Under the pieces are notes generated by a model. That model was not told where the DNA came from. It searched no databases and saw only the letters and a list, made by a program, of their open reading frames with translations. Source: a bacterium C-53 (GTDB lineage Bacteria; Bacillota; Clostridia; Lachnospirales; Lachnospiraceae). Taken from it: 64,000 nt of DNA. Positions within the stretch are counted from its first letter, which is position 1, and each line of letters begins with the position of its first letter. Shown piece by piece: positions 1 through 8,741 of the stretch. The stretch covers positions 1 to 64,000 of the forward strand of contig RAZD01000003.1 of NCBI GenBank assembly GCA_003612525.1, in the 5' to 3' direction. The translations under genes and the position numbers were made by a program.

Positions 1-61
1 CAATTTGCATTTTTCATATCTCATATGTTTATTTCATTCGATTTTTCCTGAACCAACACAT

Positions 62-109
62 AATAAGCACTTTACTCGACACCATACGTCACAGAATAAA
101 GTGCTTATT
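62..109. repeat. 13-bp inverted repeat, possible terminator
   Basis: The arm AATAAGCACTTTA (62-74) is repeated as its exact reverse complement at 97-109, with a 22-nt loop. A short T-run follows on the plus strand. It lies just beyond the 3' end of the S8 peptidase gene and could end transcription entering from the left. The large loop makes a classical intrinsic terminator uncertain. Confidence 0.4.
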
Positions 110-149
110 TCCCCAAAAACCACTCTATTCTACCCCAGCAAACTATCTC

Positions 150-173
150 GCCTCAAGTCGGAAGACTTGAGGC
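150..173. repeat. Perfect 10-bp hairpin over the stop codon of the S8 gene
   Basis: GCCTCAAGTC and GACTTGAGGC flank a 4-nt loop. The last codons and the TGA stop of the minus-strand S8 peptidase gene lie inside this stem. There is no U-tract after it on the minus strand, so it is not a standard terminator; it may protect the 3' end or stall read-through. Confidence 0.45.
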
Positions 174-1586
174 TACACACAGCGCCCCATACCCCACCAT
201 CTCATTTGGCCAAACCTCAAACCCCGGCAGTTTCCGCGCACCCCGTATCAAATACGCCTTCACCTTCTCCCCATACAAATAAGGATCGTTTCCTTTCACA
301 ATCCCCCACTCCATTAGCAGCGCAGAACTCCCCGTCACAAAAGGAGTGGCGAACGACGTGCCTGTATACTCCCCGTAACCGCCGCCCGCTTTCGTACTGG
401 TGATACCGACTCCCGGCGCTGCAATATCCGGTTTATTCCAAATTGTCCCCGAAAGATTCTCAAAACCACGTCCGGAAAAATCAGCATACGAATCTGTGCG
501 CGAATTATACGCGCCCACACTGATTCCGGCCTGTACAGCGGACGGAATAGTAAAAGACCCCTCCGGCGTAGGAAGCAGAAAACGACTGGTACGCCCAATT
601 GCACTTTCCGAAGGCAGATACAGTCGAAATGTGCCATCGCTGACACTGCCCGTCTGAATCCGTATCCGCCAGATTCCCGTCCGGATATAATCCCTTTTGG
701 GGAGAAGAGAAATATAAATTTCCTGTCCGGCAAAATATGGAGTCGGAGATCCGCTGAAAATCAGAATCTTCGTATCTGAAAGTTCGGTCTGGATTGTTCC
801 CTGTCCTTTATCCCCTATCACAAAGCTTTCTCCGGAAGGAGATATCAGCGTGATTTCCGCATCATCCGCATAGTTTTTCCATATCTGTATGCTGATTCCC
901 GTATCATATTCTCCAACCGCAAGTTCCGCTTCCCCGACTTCCCCTGACCCCAGAACAAGATCGGTGTGACCACCGGAAGCTCCCTCATTTCCGCTCCCAA
1001 TACAAATCACATTTTTCCAGACAGATGCCGCATTCTGAATATAGGTTTCAAGAATACTGTCCCCGGTGTGAGAGCCATACGTATTTCCAAAGCTTATATT
1101 GACCGCAATCGGACGTTTCACTTCAAGTGCCTTTTCAATACAGAAATTAATTCCTGTCATAAGTTCCGTTGTCTTTGGAAAATCGTTTGTGCCCGGATTG
1201 CCAAGCTTGACAATAATAAGTTCCGCTTCCGGCGCCACGCCCCTCTGTGCGCCCTCTGACTCCATGCCGTTGCCTGCCGCAATCCCCGCGACCGCTGTCC
1301 CATGTCCGGAAAAATCACGGGACGGCACCTTTGCATATGCTTCCTCCCGTGAAGAAAATGACAATGCCTCATTTATATCTTCCCTTGAAAATATGGATGT
1401 TTCTTCTGCCTTCCTTGTCTGGTCCCATAAGTAATTGATTCTAGTCGTACCATCCGCATTCCGAAAATCAAAGTGATAAAAATCAATTCCCGAATCAATG
1501 ATGCCAATCAAAATATCTTTTCCAAATAAATAAGGTTCTCTTGACTGTACTGATGTAATGCATGACGCTCTTTTTGCCTGTATCAT
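153..1586 (-). CDS. S8 (subtilisin-like) serine peptidase, Csp type, without prodomain
   Basis: A subtilase catalytic domain with the full triad: Asp31 (IIDSGID), His95 (SGHGTAVAG) and Ser411 (TGTSFATP). An insertion domain lies between the His and Ser motifs, as in clostridial CspA/B/C-like peptidases, and the C-terminus (GYGALC) also matches that family. Family members normally have about 100 extra N-terminal residues (prodomain) ending in a VEYIEKPK-like segment; here the protein starts right at the catalytic core. The ATG at 1586 has a good ribosome site (GAAGGGA) 8 nt upstream, so the short form appears to be the expressed one. A separate prodomain-only gene lies at 41745-42092. Substrate unknown; Csp-like proteases can act in spore germination. 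No signal peptide is seen. Confidence 0.88.
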   Translation of the reverse strand: MIQAKRASCITSVQSREPYLFGKDILIGIIDSGIDFYHFDFRNADGTTRINYLWDQTRKAEETSIFSREDINEALSFSSREEAYAKVPSRDFSGHGTAVAGIAAGNGMESEGAQRGVAPEAELIIVKLGNPGTNDFPKTTELMTGINFCIEKALEVKRPIAVNISFGNTYGSHTGDSILETYIQNAASVWKNVICIGSGNEGASGGHTDLVLGSGEVGEAELAVGEYDTGISIQIWKNYADDAEITLISPSGESFVIGDKGQGTIQTELSDTKILIFSGSPTPYFAGQEIYISLLPKRDYIRTGIWRIRIQTGSVSDGTFRLYLPSESAIGRTSRFLLPTPEGSFTIPSAVQAGISVGAYNSRTDSYADFSGRGFENLSGTIWNKPDIAAPGVGITSTKAGGGYGEYTGTSFATPFVTGSSALLMEWGIVKGNDPYLYGEKVKAYLIRGARKLPGFEVWPNEMVGYGALCVASSLPT

Positions 1587-1745
1587 ATGATATATTCCCT
1601 TCTATAAGCCGGCAGCGCACCGGATTCACATCTATTATATTATGATGAGGACATGGAAAAAGAACCACATCATCAAGCCGGCGATTACAAAGGTGGACGT
1701 TTCCCTCTATATTATTGGAAACGGTATACTTATATCTGCGCACCG

Positions 1746-1774
1746 TTGACTATAGCATGCCCCTGTGGTACTTT
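1746..1774 (+). promoter_or_regulatory. Candidate promoter of the module 1 two-component operon
   Basis: TTGACT (1746-1751) and TACTTT (1769-1774) are 17 bp apart, about 80 bp before the response regulator start. The -10 is weak. A direct or inverted repeat for the regulator is not obvious here. Confidence 0.35.
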
Positions 1775-1853
1775 ATGAAATAAGAGAAGACATTGGGAGA
1801 GTATATTTATGGACCCTATGACGTTGAAAGAAACAAACGAAAGGGACAGATAC

Positions 1854-2540
1854 ATGAAGATATTAGTTGTTGAGGATGATTTAACCCTGAGTACGGGAAT
1901 ATGTTTTGAAATGGATTGTAACGGTTACCTGACGGTTGCCGCCTATAACTGCAAAAAGGCAAATCAGCTTATTCAAAGCGACCATTTTGATTTAGCCATA
2001 CTGGATGTTAATTTGCCAAACGGAAACGGTTTTGATCTATGCCGCACCATTAAGAGCACTCATCCGGAACTGCCTGTGATTTTTCTTACGGCCAATGATC
2101 TGGAGCAGGATATATTGGAAGGGTTTGACCTGGGCGCTGAGGATTATGTGACGAAACCGTTTAATATGAAGATTCTGCTTCGCCGTGTGGAAGTTGCCCT
2201 CCGAAGGAACCGTTTCTCAGCACAGCAGACTGAGAATCTCTGGAGCGACGGCTTTCTCACACTTGATTTCAGTACACTTACTGCAATTCGCGGAAACGAA
2301 AAAATTATCATTACTTCAAATGAATACAAACTGCTGAAAATCCTGACTGAAAACGCCGGAAACATCCTGACAAGACAGACCCTTTTGGAACGGCTTTGGG
2401 ACGTGGATACCAATTTTGTTGACGACCATGCACTGACTGTCACAATCAACCGCCTGAGAACAAAAATTGAGGACAATACCCATACATACATCAAAACAGT
2501 ACGCGGTGTGGGATATGCCTGGATGGGAGCAGCGGTATGA
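1854..2540 (+). CDS. OmpR/PhoB-family response regulator (module 1)
   Basis: Receiver domain (about 1-115) with acidic pocket at residues 7-9 (VEDD), phospho-acceptor Asp51 (AILDVNLP) and the Lys of VTKPF, followed by a winged-helix DNA-binding domain (about 130-228) ending in RGVGYAW. The ATG at 1854 is chosen because AAGGGA lies 7 nt upstream and the protein then begins with the canonical MKILVVEDD; an upstream in-frame ATG at 1809 would add 15 unrelated residues. The gene ends in an ATGA overlap with the kinase gene, and is the first gene of a regulator-kinase-ATPase-permease cluster typical of antimicrobial-peptide sensing and resistance (Bce/Cpr type). Direct target likely the permease promoter region. 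Confidence 0.93.
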   Translation: MKILVVEDDLTLSTGICFEMDCNGYLTVAAYNCKKANQLIQSDHFDLAILDVNLPNGNGFDLCRTIKSTHPELPVIFLTANDLEQDILEGFDLGAEDYVTKPFNMKILLRRVEVALRRNRFSAQQTENLWSDGFLTLDFSTLTAIRGNEKIIITSNEYKLLKILTENAGNILTRQTLLERLWDVDTNFVDDHALTVTINRLRTKIEDNTHTYIKTVRGVGYAWMGAAV

Positions 2541-3565
2541 AAGAAATGCACTACGCAGGATTTTGCAGAAGAGCGCTCTTAGGACTGGCTTTCTGCGCCG
2601 GAATGACAGGAGTTTTCTTCTCTTACATTCCTCCGGAATTCATACGCGGATTCCTGTTGGTTTTCTGCAGCGCTGCCATCCTTGCAACGACGCTCTGGGC
2701 GCTTTGGCAAGGGCAACTGCTCTCAGACTTTTCCAACGATATATGCGAAACCGTGGATGCTTTGATGGAAGGCCGGGAACCTGAACATCTTTTTCTGTAT
2801 GAAGAAACAGCCATCTCAAAAGTACAGGAGAAACTTCTGCAATACTACGACAAAATGAGAGAGGAACAGCTGCAAAGCATACAGGATAAGCTGACCATAC
2901 AAGAGCTGGTCAGTGATATATCCCATCAGGTCAAAACGCCAACAGCTAATATCCAGATGCTTACCGATATTTTGAGTCAGCACGAAATGCCCCGCAAAGA
3001 ACAAAATAAATTTCTGAACCTGATGGCCGCACAAATCAACAAACTTGATTTTTTAATGCAGTCACTGATTAAAATGTCACGATTGGAAACGGGAACTTTC
3101 GTTTTACACCCGAAAGAAACAAGGTTGAATGACACAATTGCGGGGGCTGTGAGTCTGATACTCGCAAAAGCGGAAAAGAAAAATATCGTTCTTTCCGCTG
3201 ATTGCGACAGTCAACTGACCGTGAAACATGATCTGAAATGGACGGCGGAAGCCATCGGAAATATTCTCGATAACGCTGTAAAATATACGCCCCAAAACGG
3301 CACAATCAACATTTCGGTCCGGCCGTGGCAATTCTACACCCGGATTGACATAAGCGATACCGGAATTGGCATTGATGAAGCTGACTATAACGCCATATTC
3401 CAACGCTTTTTTCGAGCGGAAGAAGTAGCCGCTGAGGAAGGCGTCGGTCTGGGCCTGTATCTGGCAAGAGGCATCATCACCCGTCAAAACGGATACATCA
3501 CAGTAAAATCAAAAAAGGGTGAAGGAAGCACATTTTCCATATTCCTGTTAAACGAACGGAGATAA
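2537..3565 (+). CDS. Sensor histidine kinase with minimal extracellular loop (module 1)
   Basis: Two membrane segments (about 13-30 and 37-57) are separated by only a handful of residues, so there is no external sensor domain; this is the layout of intramembrane-sensing kinases (BceS type) that take their signal from the partner transporter. A HisKA domain follows with phospho-acceptor His130 (DISHQVKTP). The ATPase domain has the N box (ILDNAVKY), G1 (DTGIGI) and G2 (GVGLGLYLAR). The start overlaps the regulator stop (ATGA), implying translational coupling. Likely phosphorylates the adjacent response regulator. The inducing peptide is unknown. Confidence 0.9.
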   Translation: MKEMHYAGFCRRALLGLAFCAGMTGVFFSYIPPEFIRGFLLVFCSAAILATTLWALWQGQLLSDFSNDICETVDALMEGREPEHLFLYEETAISKVQEKLLQYYDKMREEQLQSIQDKLTIQELVSDISHQVKTPTANIQMLTDILSQHEMPRKEQNKFLNLMAAQINKLDFLMQSLIKMSRLETGTFVLHPKETRLNDTIAGAVSLILAKAEKKNIVLSADCDSQLTVKHDLKWTAEAIGNILDNAVKYTPQNGTINISVRPWQFYTRIDISDTGIGIDEADYNAIFQRFFRAEEVAAEEGVGLGLYLARGIITRQNGYITVKSKKGEGSTFSIFLLNERR

Positions 3566-3572
3566 TCAAAGG

Positions 3573-4235
3573 ATGAATATAGTGGAAATACGACACCTGA
3601 AAAAATATTTCAAGGACGGACCGCAAATAATCAAAGCATTAGACGGAATTGACCTGTCAATTGAAAAAGGGAAATTTACAGCCATTGCAGGCGCATCAGG
3701 CTCCGGAAAAACTACGCTGTTAAATACAATTGCCGGGCTGTACGCTCCCACCGAAGGAACCGTAATGGTTGACGGTCTGGATTTATCAAAATTGACGGAA
3801 GAACAGCTTACGGTATTCAGACGCAGAAAGATCGGATTTGTTTTTCAGGGATATAACCTGATACCTGAATTGACAATCCGGGAAAATATCGTATTTCCTT
3901 TGAGTCTTGATGATTCCCGGCCAGATGCAGATTATCTTTCCAGCCTTGTTCATCTGCTGGGACTTGACAATTACTTAGATGCCCGCCCGCATATGTTATC
4001 CGGCGGAGCACAACAGTGTACGGCGATTGCGCGGGCCCTGATCACAAAACCCTCGATTGTTCTGGCTGATGAACCTACCGGCAGCTTTGATATGAAAACG
4101 ACACAAAACGTTGCAGGATTGCTCAGGATGACTGCCGCAACATTTCACCAGACACTGGTTGTGATTACACATAATCTCGACCTTGCACAGCTTGCTGACC
4201 GGGTAATCCGGCTTCAAAACGGAAAAATTATATAA
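3573..4235 (+). CDS. ABC transporter ATP-binding protein, MacB/BceA type (module 1), altered signature
   Basis: A 220-residue ATPase of the family that pairs with FtsX-type permeases. Walker A is GASGSGKTT (40-48), Q-loop FVFQGYN, Walker B VLADEPTG, H-loop VVITHNLD. The signature region reads LSGGAQQC (142-149) where the family normally has LSGGQQQR, and the D-loop area reads SFDMKT rather than NLDSKT. Both changes are absent from the module 2 paralogue at 37.7 kb. It may still hydrolyse ATP, since the Walker B Glu and H-loop His are kept. It starts 7 bp after the kinase gene, but a terminator separates it from its permease. Confidence 0.9.
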   Translation: MNIVEIRHLKKYFKDGPQIIKALDGIDLSIEKGKFTAIAGASGSGKTTLLNTIAGLYAPTEGTVMVDGLDLSKLTEEQLTVFRRRKIGFVFQGYNLIPELTIRENIVFPLSLDDSRPDADYLSSLVHLLGLDNYLDARPHMLSGGAQQCTAIARALITKPSIVLADEPTGSFDMKTTQNVAGLLRMTAATFHQTLVVITHNLDLAQLADRVIRLQNGKII

Positions 4236-4242
4236 CAGAGAG

Positions 4243-4270
4243 AATGCGCCTGACAGCCGGGCGCATTTTT
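4243..4270 (+). terminator. Intrinsic terminator between ATPase and permease genes
   Basis: AATGCGCC (4243-4250) pairs with GGCGCATT (4260-4267), followed by a T-run to 4270. It begins 7 bp after the ATPase stop. It should limit read-through from the regulator operon into the permease gene. Confidence 0.75.
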
Positions 4271-4272
4271 CC

Positions 4273-4290
4273 TGTCACAAATTTGTGACA
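4273..4290. promoter_or_regulatory. 18-bp perfect palindrome, likely operator for the permease gene
   Basis: TGTCACAAATTTGTGACA is a perfect palindrome placed just after the terminator and 70 bp before the permease ATG. Its position between a terminator and a separately initiated gene suggests a regulator site. Which regulator binds it is not shown by the sequence. Confidence 0.55.
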
Positions 4291-4360
4291 TTCGTGTACC
4301 TGAATTGAGACATAGCTATGCTATCCTTCATATTTAGAAACATGCAAGGAGGAATATGCT

Positions 4361-6946
4361 ATGAAGAATATGCTAAGTATTCTTGCCAGGCGCAGCTTCC
4401 GCGCCGGCAGAATGCGGAACCTGATTGCAATATTGGCAATCATGCTGACCACAATTCTATTTACTGCTGTTACAACAATCGGCATGGGAGCTTCAGAGTC
4501 TGTGACCCTGACTATGCAAATGCTGAAAGGAAGCTGTTCAGACGGTGATTTCCACAACATGACCGCCGAACAGCATAAGGCTTTGGACGGCGCTGATTTT
4601 ATCAGGGAATACGGCCTGCGCATGCCGGTAGGGTTTCTCATAAATACCACCCGCCATAACATTGAGTTTGATGTAATGGACTCCGTTCAGGCCGAATTGA
4701 CATTCAGCATGCCTGTCCACGGCAGTGTGCCAAAGGCAGAAAATGAGATTGTTACCTCGGACACGGCGCTTAAGGAGCTTGGAGTGGAGCCAGAGACAGG
4801 AGCGGTTGTCACCATCGCTTTTCCTGCCCACGGCAGGGAATATCAATTTGATATGGTGGTATCCGGCTGGTTTGAAGCCACAAATGATCAGATCAGTATG
4901 ATGTGGGCGGGAACGGCATTTCGAGACGCACATCCCGATATCTTTACATACACCTATGATCGGGATCGTGAAATGGCCGGTACCTGTTATTCTGACTTTA
5001 CAGCCACAAGCACAGTAAATTTACAGGAAAATCTTGATCGTTGGGTGCGGCAAATGGGCGGCGATCCGGATGCGTTGAACTCTGCCGGCATATCAGCAAC
5101 GATCAATACAATGACCAATCCCAGACCGGATCCCACAACGCTTCTGCTGGGGGCTGTCATAATCGTGCTCTTTATTCTTTGCGGGTATTTATTGATTTAC
5201 AACGTATTTGACATTGCAGTGATGCAGGAAATCCGCCGTTATGGTCTGTACCGCACCGTAGGTATGAGCAAACGTCAGGTAAAAAAACTGATCAACCAAC
5301 AGGCGCTATGGCTTTCCTGCATTGGCATTCCCCTGGGCTTACTGGCCGGCTATTTTATTGGAAAAGCAACACTGCCTTATGTCATGAGTATTTTTTCTGA
5401 CAGCTATGAGAATGTGGCAGTCAATGTAACCCCATCTCCGGTAATCTTCGCAGGAGCCGCTATACTGGCTGCTTTTACCATATTCTTATCCACAAGGAAG
5501 CCCATCCGCACGGCAGCAAATATCCCACCCATCGAGGCATTCCGCTATGTGGAGGCAGTGACAGTCAGAAAAGCCACGAAGAAAAGCGCTGCCGGCGCCA
5601 GCCTGCCCCGGCTGGCATGGTCTAACTTAGGGCGTAATAAACGCCGCTCCGCTTTTATTGCAGCTTCTCTAACACTATGCGTTGTCCTGCTTAATTGTAC
5701 GGGCATTGCCGCTGACAGCGTGGATATCGAAAAACAGGTATCTTACAGTATCCGAACCGACTTCGCCGTAGTGAACGCCGTCAGCACAAACATTATGAAA
5801 GGCTTCACCCGGCGCGAGCACAGACTGGGGCGGAAAGTGATCGACGCCATCAACACACAGCCGGGCGTCAATGGGGCTTCGGCTGTCTATAAAAACACTT
5901 TGGACGACAGCAATGTGACCTATGATTTTCCGGTGGAATTCGTCTGCACCGGCACGGATGAAAAGACCGGCATCGCCTATGCTTCCACTGAAAATGCGGT
6001 CTTCTTTAACCTGGGCGATGATGGAAATGCACTCTGCAATGTATACGGCATGGAAGAAAGGGCCATTGCCCGCATGGATATTCAGGAAGGTGAAACAGAC
6101 GCACATACGCTCTATGAACAGATGGCAAACGGTGAAGGCGTACTGTTAGGGGTTAAATCTGATATGGGAACGTCTGTTTTGAATCCCGCGTTTGATTTGC
6201 TTGATGTAGGCGACATCATTACGGTTTCTAAAAACGGCAAACGAATTATGGAACTGCCTGTGTTGGCAAAGGCCGCCCTCAATGGCGATGACGAGGAAAT
6301 CAGGTATACCACCAACGGTCCTTTTGAAGTTGGAAAAGATGGTCTGTTTCTGTACCTTCCGACCAGCATTTACACTGAAATTTACGATCAGCCAGTCATT
6401 TATAAATATTCTTTTGATGTAGAGGATGAGCACCAGGCTGCAATGTGTGAGTTTCTGGAGGACTATGTAGAAAATGTGGACCCCAGTCTGAATTACATTT
6501 CCGCCGAGGATGCCCGGCAGGATGCTATGACAACCCGTACCATGCTTCGATTTGTCGGCAGTTTAATCGGAATTATCTTTGGTGCGGCCGGTGTACTAAA
6601 CTTAATAAATACCATCATCACCACGATTCTGGCGCGACGTCACGAATTTGCAACCATGCAGAGCATTGGCATGACAACAAAACAGTTGACTCGTATGATG
6701 ATTTGGGAAAGTGTTTACTATGTTTTCGGTGCGTGTATAGCCGGCCTGTGCCTGTCCGTGGTTCTTGCATTTACTGTGGTAAAGATGCTTGTCGACGGAA
6801 TCTGGTACTTCACTTTCCACTTTACTCTTGTTCCCGCTGCCAATGCATGTGTTCTATTGCTGATTGTTGCTGCACTTGTACCGATTGCCGCATTGAAACG
6901 ATTCAATAAAGGCAGCATTGTTGAAAAGCTGCGCGTTGCAGACTAA
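4361..6946 (+). CDS. Large FtsX-type ABC transporter permease (module 1)
   Basis: An 861-residue integral membrane protein with an N-terminal membrane segment, a large extracytoplasmic region, a first FtsX core (about 265-400, with EIRRYGLYRTVGMSKRQV), another membrane segment and external region, and a second FtsX core at the C-terminus (about 730-855, with RRHEFATMQSIGMTTKQL). This two-FtsX layout is typical of clostridial permeases exporting or dislodging antimicrobial peptides. The ribosome site AGGAGG lies 7 nt before the ATG at 4361. It is expected to form a complex with the ATPase at 3573, although terminator and palindrome separate the two genes. A paralogue with the same layout is at 38370-40850. 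Confidence 0.9.
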   Translation: MKNMLSILARRSFRAGRMRNLIAILAIMLTTILFTAVTTIGMGASESVTLTMQMLKGSCSDGDFHNMTAEQHKALDGADFIREYGLRMPVGFLINTTRHNIEFDVMDSVQAELTFSMPVHGSVPKAENEIVTSDTALKELGVEPETGAVVTIAFPAHGREYQFDMVVSGWFEATNDQISMMWAGTAFRDAHPDIFTYTYDRDREMAGTCYSDFTATSTVNLQENLDRWVRQMGGDPDALNSAGISATINTMTNPRPDPTTLLLGAVIIVLFILCGYLLIYNVFDIAVMQEIRRYGLYRTVGMSKRQVKKLINQQALWLSCIGIPLGLLAGYFIGKATLPYVMSIFSDSYENVAVNVTPSPVIFAGAAILAAFTIFLSTRKPIRTAANIPPIEAFRYVEAVTVRKATKKSAAGASLPRLAWSNLGRNKRRSAFIAASLTLCVVLLNCTGIAADSVDIEKQVSYSIRTDFAVVNAVSTNIMKGFTRREHRLGRKVIDAINTQPGVNGASAVYKNTLDDSNVTYDFPVEFVCTGTDEKTGIAYASTENAVFFNLGDDGNALCNVYGMEERAIARMDIQEGETDAHTLYEQMANGEGVLLGVKSDMGTSVLNPAFDLLDVGDIITVSKNGKRIMELPVLAKAALNGDDEEIRYTTNGPFEVGKDGLFLYLPTSIYTEIYDQPVIYKYSFDVEDEHQAAMCEFLEDYVENVDPSLNYISAEDARQDAMTTRTMLRFVGSLIGIIFGAAGVLNLINTIITTILARRHEFATMQSIGMTTKQLTRMMIWESVYYVFGACIAGLCLSVVLAFTVVKMLVDGIWYFTFHFTLVPAANACVLLLIVAALVPIAALKRFNKGSIVEKLRVAD

Positions 6947-7071
6947 TCCGATTCTGTGTGCAAATATCATTTTGCAGACCGATTGAATAAATCTTTCCTG
7001 TACTGGAAATACTACCCGCAAACAGGTGATTACCTGAATATCCATCAATTTAAGAAAAGGAGATTGTAACT

Positions 7072-7533
7072 ATGCAGTTAACACAAAAAGAAAGTTCCCT
7101 CGTAAAAGACCTTCTTGACCAGGAGAAAGTCTGTATCCAGAAATATGAATTTTATGCCGAGTCCGCTAAAGATCCTGAGTTAAAAGAATTATTCGGGAAA
7201 TTAAAAAAGGATGAACAGGAACATTTCAATTCGCTCTCCGAACTTCAAAAAGGTTCCCTCCCGACAGTTCCCAATCCCAGAGAATCTATGGCAGCCGGCT
7301 ATTCTCCGAAAGCGACCTATAAAAGCGGCGAGAACACAAACGACAAATGCCATGATGAATTTCTCTGTACGGATTCGATCAGTTCGGAAAAAATGGTCTC
7401 TTCCGCATACAACAGTGACCTTTTCCAGTTTGCTGCGACAGGTATCCGCAAGCTTTTGAACCATATTCAGACCGAAGAGCAGGAACACGCTGAAATGATC
7501 TATAAATATAAGACAGCTAACGGTATGGCATAG
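7072..7533 (+). CDS. Ferritin-like spore coat protein, CotF family
   Basis: A 153-residue, mainly helical protein. The N-terminal helix pair (residues 1-60) carries the ferritin-like pattern EKVCIQKYEFYAESA and KDEQEHF, and a second pair near the C-terminus has EEQEHAEMIYKY. This matches the coat-protein CotF / ferritin-like families of spore-formers. A ribosome site (AAAAGGAGA) precedes the ATG. The gene stands alone, 125 bp after the permease, with a small CAGGT/ACCTG hairpin in the gap. Whether it is a structural coat protein or a vegetative ferritin-like protein cannot be settled here. Confidence 0.75.
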   Translation: MQLTQKESSLVKDLLDQEKVCIQKYEFYAESAKDPELKELFGKLKKDEQEHFNSLSELQKGSLPTVPNPRESMAAGYSPKATYKSGENTNDKCHDEFLCTDSISSEKMVSSAYNSDLFQFAATGIRKLLNHIQTEEQEHAEMIYKYKTANGMA

Positions 7534-7629
7534 AAAATTACATTTTATAGATTGAGAAATCAAAACTCCCGACTGATCGAATCAGCCAGGAGTTTTTCTC
7601 ATTTCATCTATCAGACGCTGCAAAAATAT

Positions 7630-8622
7630 TTATGTCAACGGATATTCATCCATGTGCCTGATCAGCTCATCGACTGTCGTAAACGCAAGCCCTGTGACCG
7701 TATCTGCGCAGCCATAGTAAATCGCAATTCGTCCAGTCGGCGCATCACAGAGCGCCGCACACGGGAATGTCACATTCGGCACATCTCCCACGCACTCGTA
7801 ATATTCATACGGCGCAAGTATATAATCTCTGCTCCTCTTCTTCACCTTCCAGGGCTCCTCAAGATCAAGAAGCGCACATCCCATACGATACACGTAACCA
7901 TTACACGTCGTAAGCACACCATGATAAATTAAAAGCCAGCCTTCCTCCGTCTCAATCGGCACAGGCCCCGGACCGATCTTTGTACTCTGCCATGCACTGA
8001 CATCGCCTTTCACCGCTCCCATCATGTATCTGTGTCTGCCCCAAAACTCCATGTCCTTACTCTGACTCACAAAAATGTCGCCAAACGGAGTATGCCCCGT
8101 ATCACTTGGACGGCTCATCAACATGTAATGCCCGTTTATTTTCCTCGGAAACAAAACTCCATTTCTATTGTATGGAAGGAACGCATTTTCGAGCTGAACA
8201 AATTTCTGAAAGTCAAACGTATACGCAACGCCTATCGTCGGACCATGATATCCATTGCACCATGTAATGTAATATCGGTCTTCGAGATAGCAGACTCTGG
8301 GATCATACCTGTATTCTCTGTTCAAAATTTCTCCATCCGCTCCTTCAAATACAATAGGGTCATCTGCGATCTCCCAGTGAATCCCATCACTGCTCCTGCC
8401 GCTGAAAATATCCATGCTGACCGAACGGCTGTCACAACGGAATACGCCGGCAAAGCCATTGCCAAATGGAACGACCGCACTGTTAAACACACTGTTTGAG
8501 TGCTTATTTCCATCTCTTCCAATAATTGGATTTTTTTCAAAACGCCACACCGGTGCATTATCACCCTCTTTTCTTTCCTGCCAGGGTATGTTAGGCAGCG
8601 CACTTCCAATTACTTTTGTCAT
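7630..8622 (-). CDS. Glycoside hydrolase family 130 phosphorylase
   Basis: A 330-residue single-domain protein with a five-bladed beta-propeller pattern. The hallmark YDPRV (residues about 115-119), containing the catalytic Asp of GH130, is present, as are NAVLFPRK-like and HGV motifs seen in the family (here NGVLFPRK and YHGVLT). GH130 enzymes phosphorolyse beta-mannosides such as mannosylglucose or beta-1,4-mannooligosaccharides to mannose-1-phosphate. No signal peptide, so it acts on imported oligosaccharides. A strong AGGAGG lies 7 nt before the ATG. No mannoside transporter is beside it in this window. The exact substrate cannot be read from the sequence. Confidence 0.88.
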   Translation of the reverse strand: MTKVIGSALPNIPWQERKEGDNAPVWRFEKNPIIGRDGNKHSNSVFNSAVVPFGNGFAGVFRCDSRSVSMDIFSGRSSDGIHWEIADDPIVFEGADGEILNREYRYDPRVCYLEDRYYITWCNGYHGPTIGVAYTFDFQKFVQLENAFLPYNRNGVLFPRKINGHYMLMSRPSDTGHTPFGDIFVSQSKDMEFWGRHRYMMGAVKGDVSAWQSTKIGPGPVPIETEEGWLLIYHGVLTTCNGYVYRMGCALLDLEEPWKVKKRSRDYILAPYEYYECVGDVPNVTFPCAALCDAPTGRIAIYYGCADTVTGLAFTTVDELIRHMDEYPLT

Positions 8623-8662
8623 AAAAACCTCCTTAAGAATGTATTAAATTTCAATTTCCCAT

Positions 8663-8690
8663 TTGCATATGTACTAATTAATGATATAAT
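8663..8690 (+). promoter_or_regulatory. Promoter of the DUF3048 lipoprotein gene
   Basis: TTGCAT (8663-8668) and TATAAT (8685-8690) are 16 bp apart, about 50 bp before the start codon at 8742. The region is shared with the divergent GH130 gene. Confidence 0.6.
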
Positions 8691-8741
8691 GGCATCTGGG
8701 TAAATTGCAAATGTTTTATTTAGAAAGTGAGGAATATTATT

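Noticed and set aside
1495-1743. Possible missing prodomain of the S8 peptidase in another frame
   Set aside because: The translation upstream of 1586 shows no similarity to the prodomain seen at 41745-42092, and the short form has its own ribosome site.
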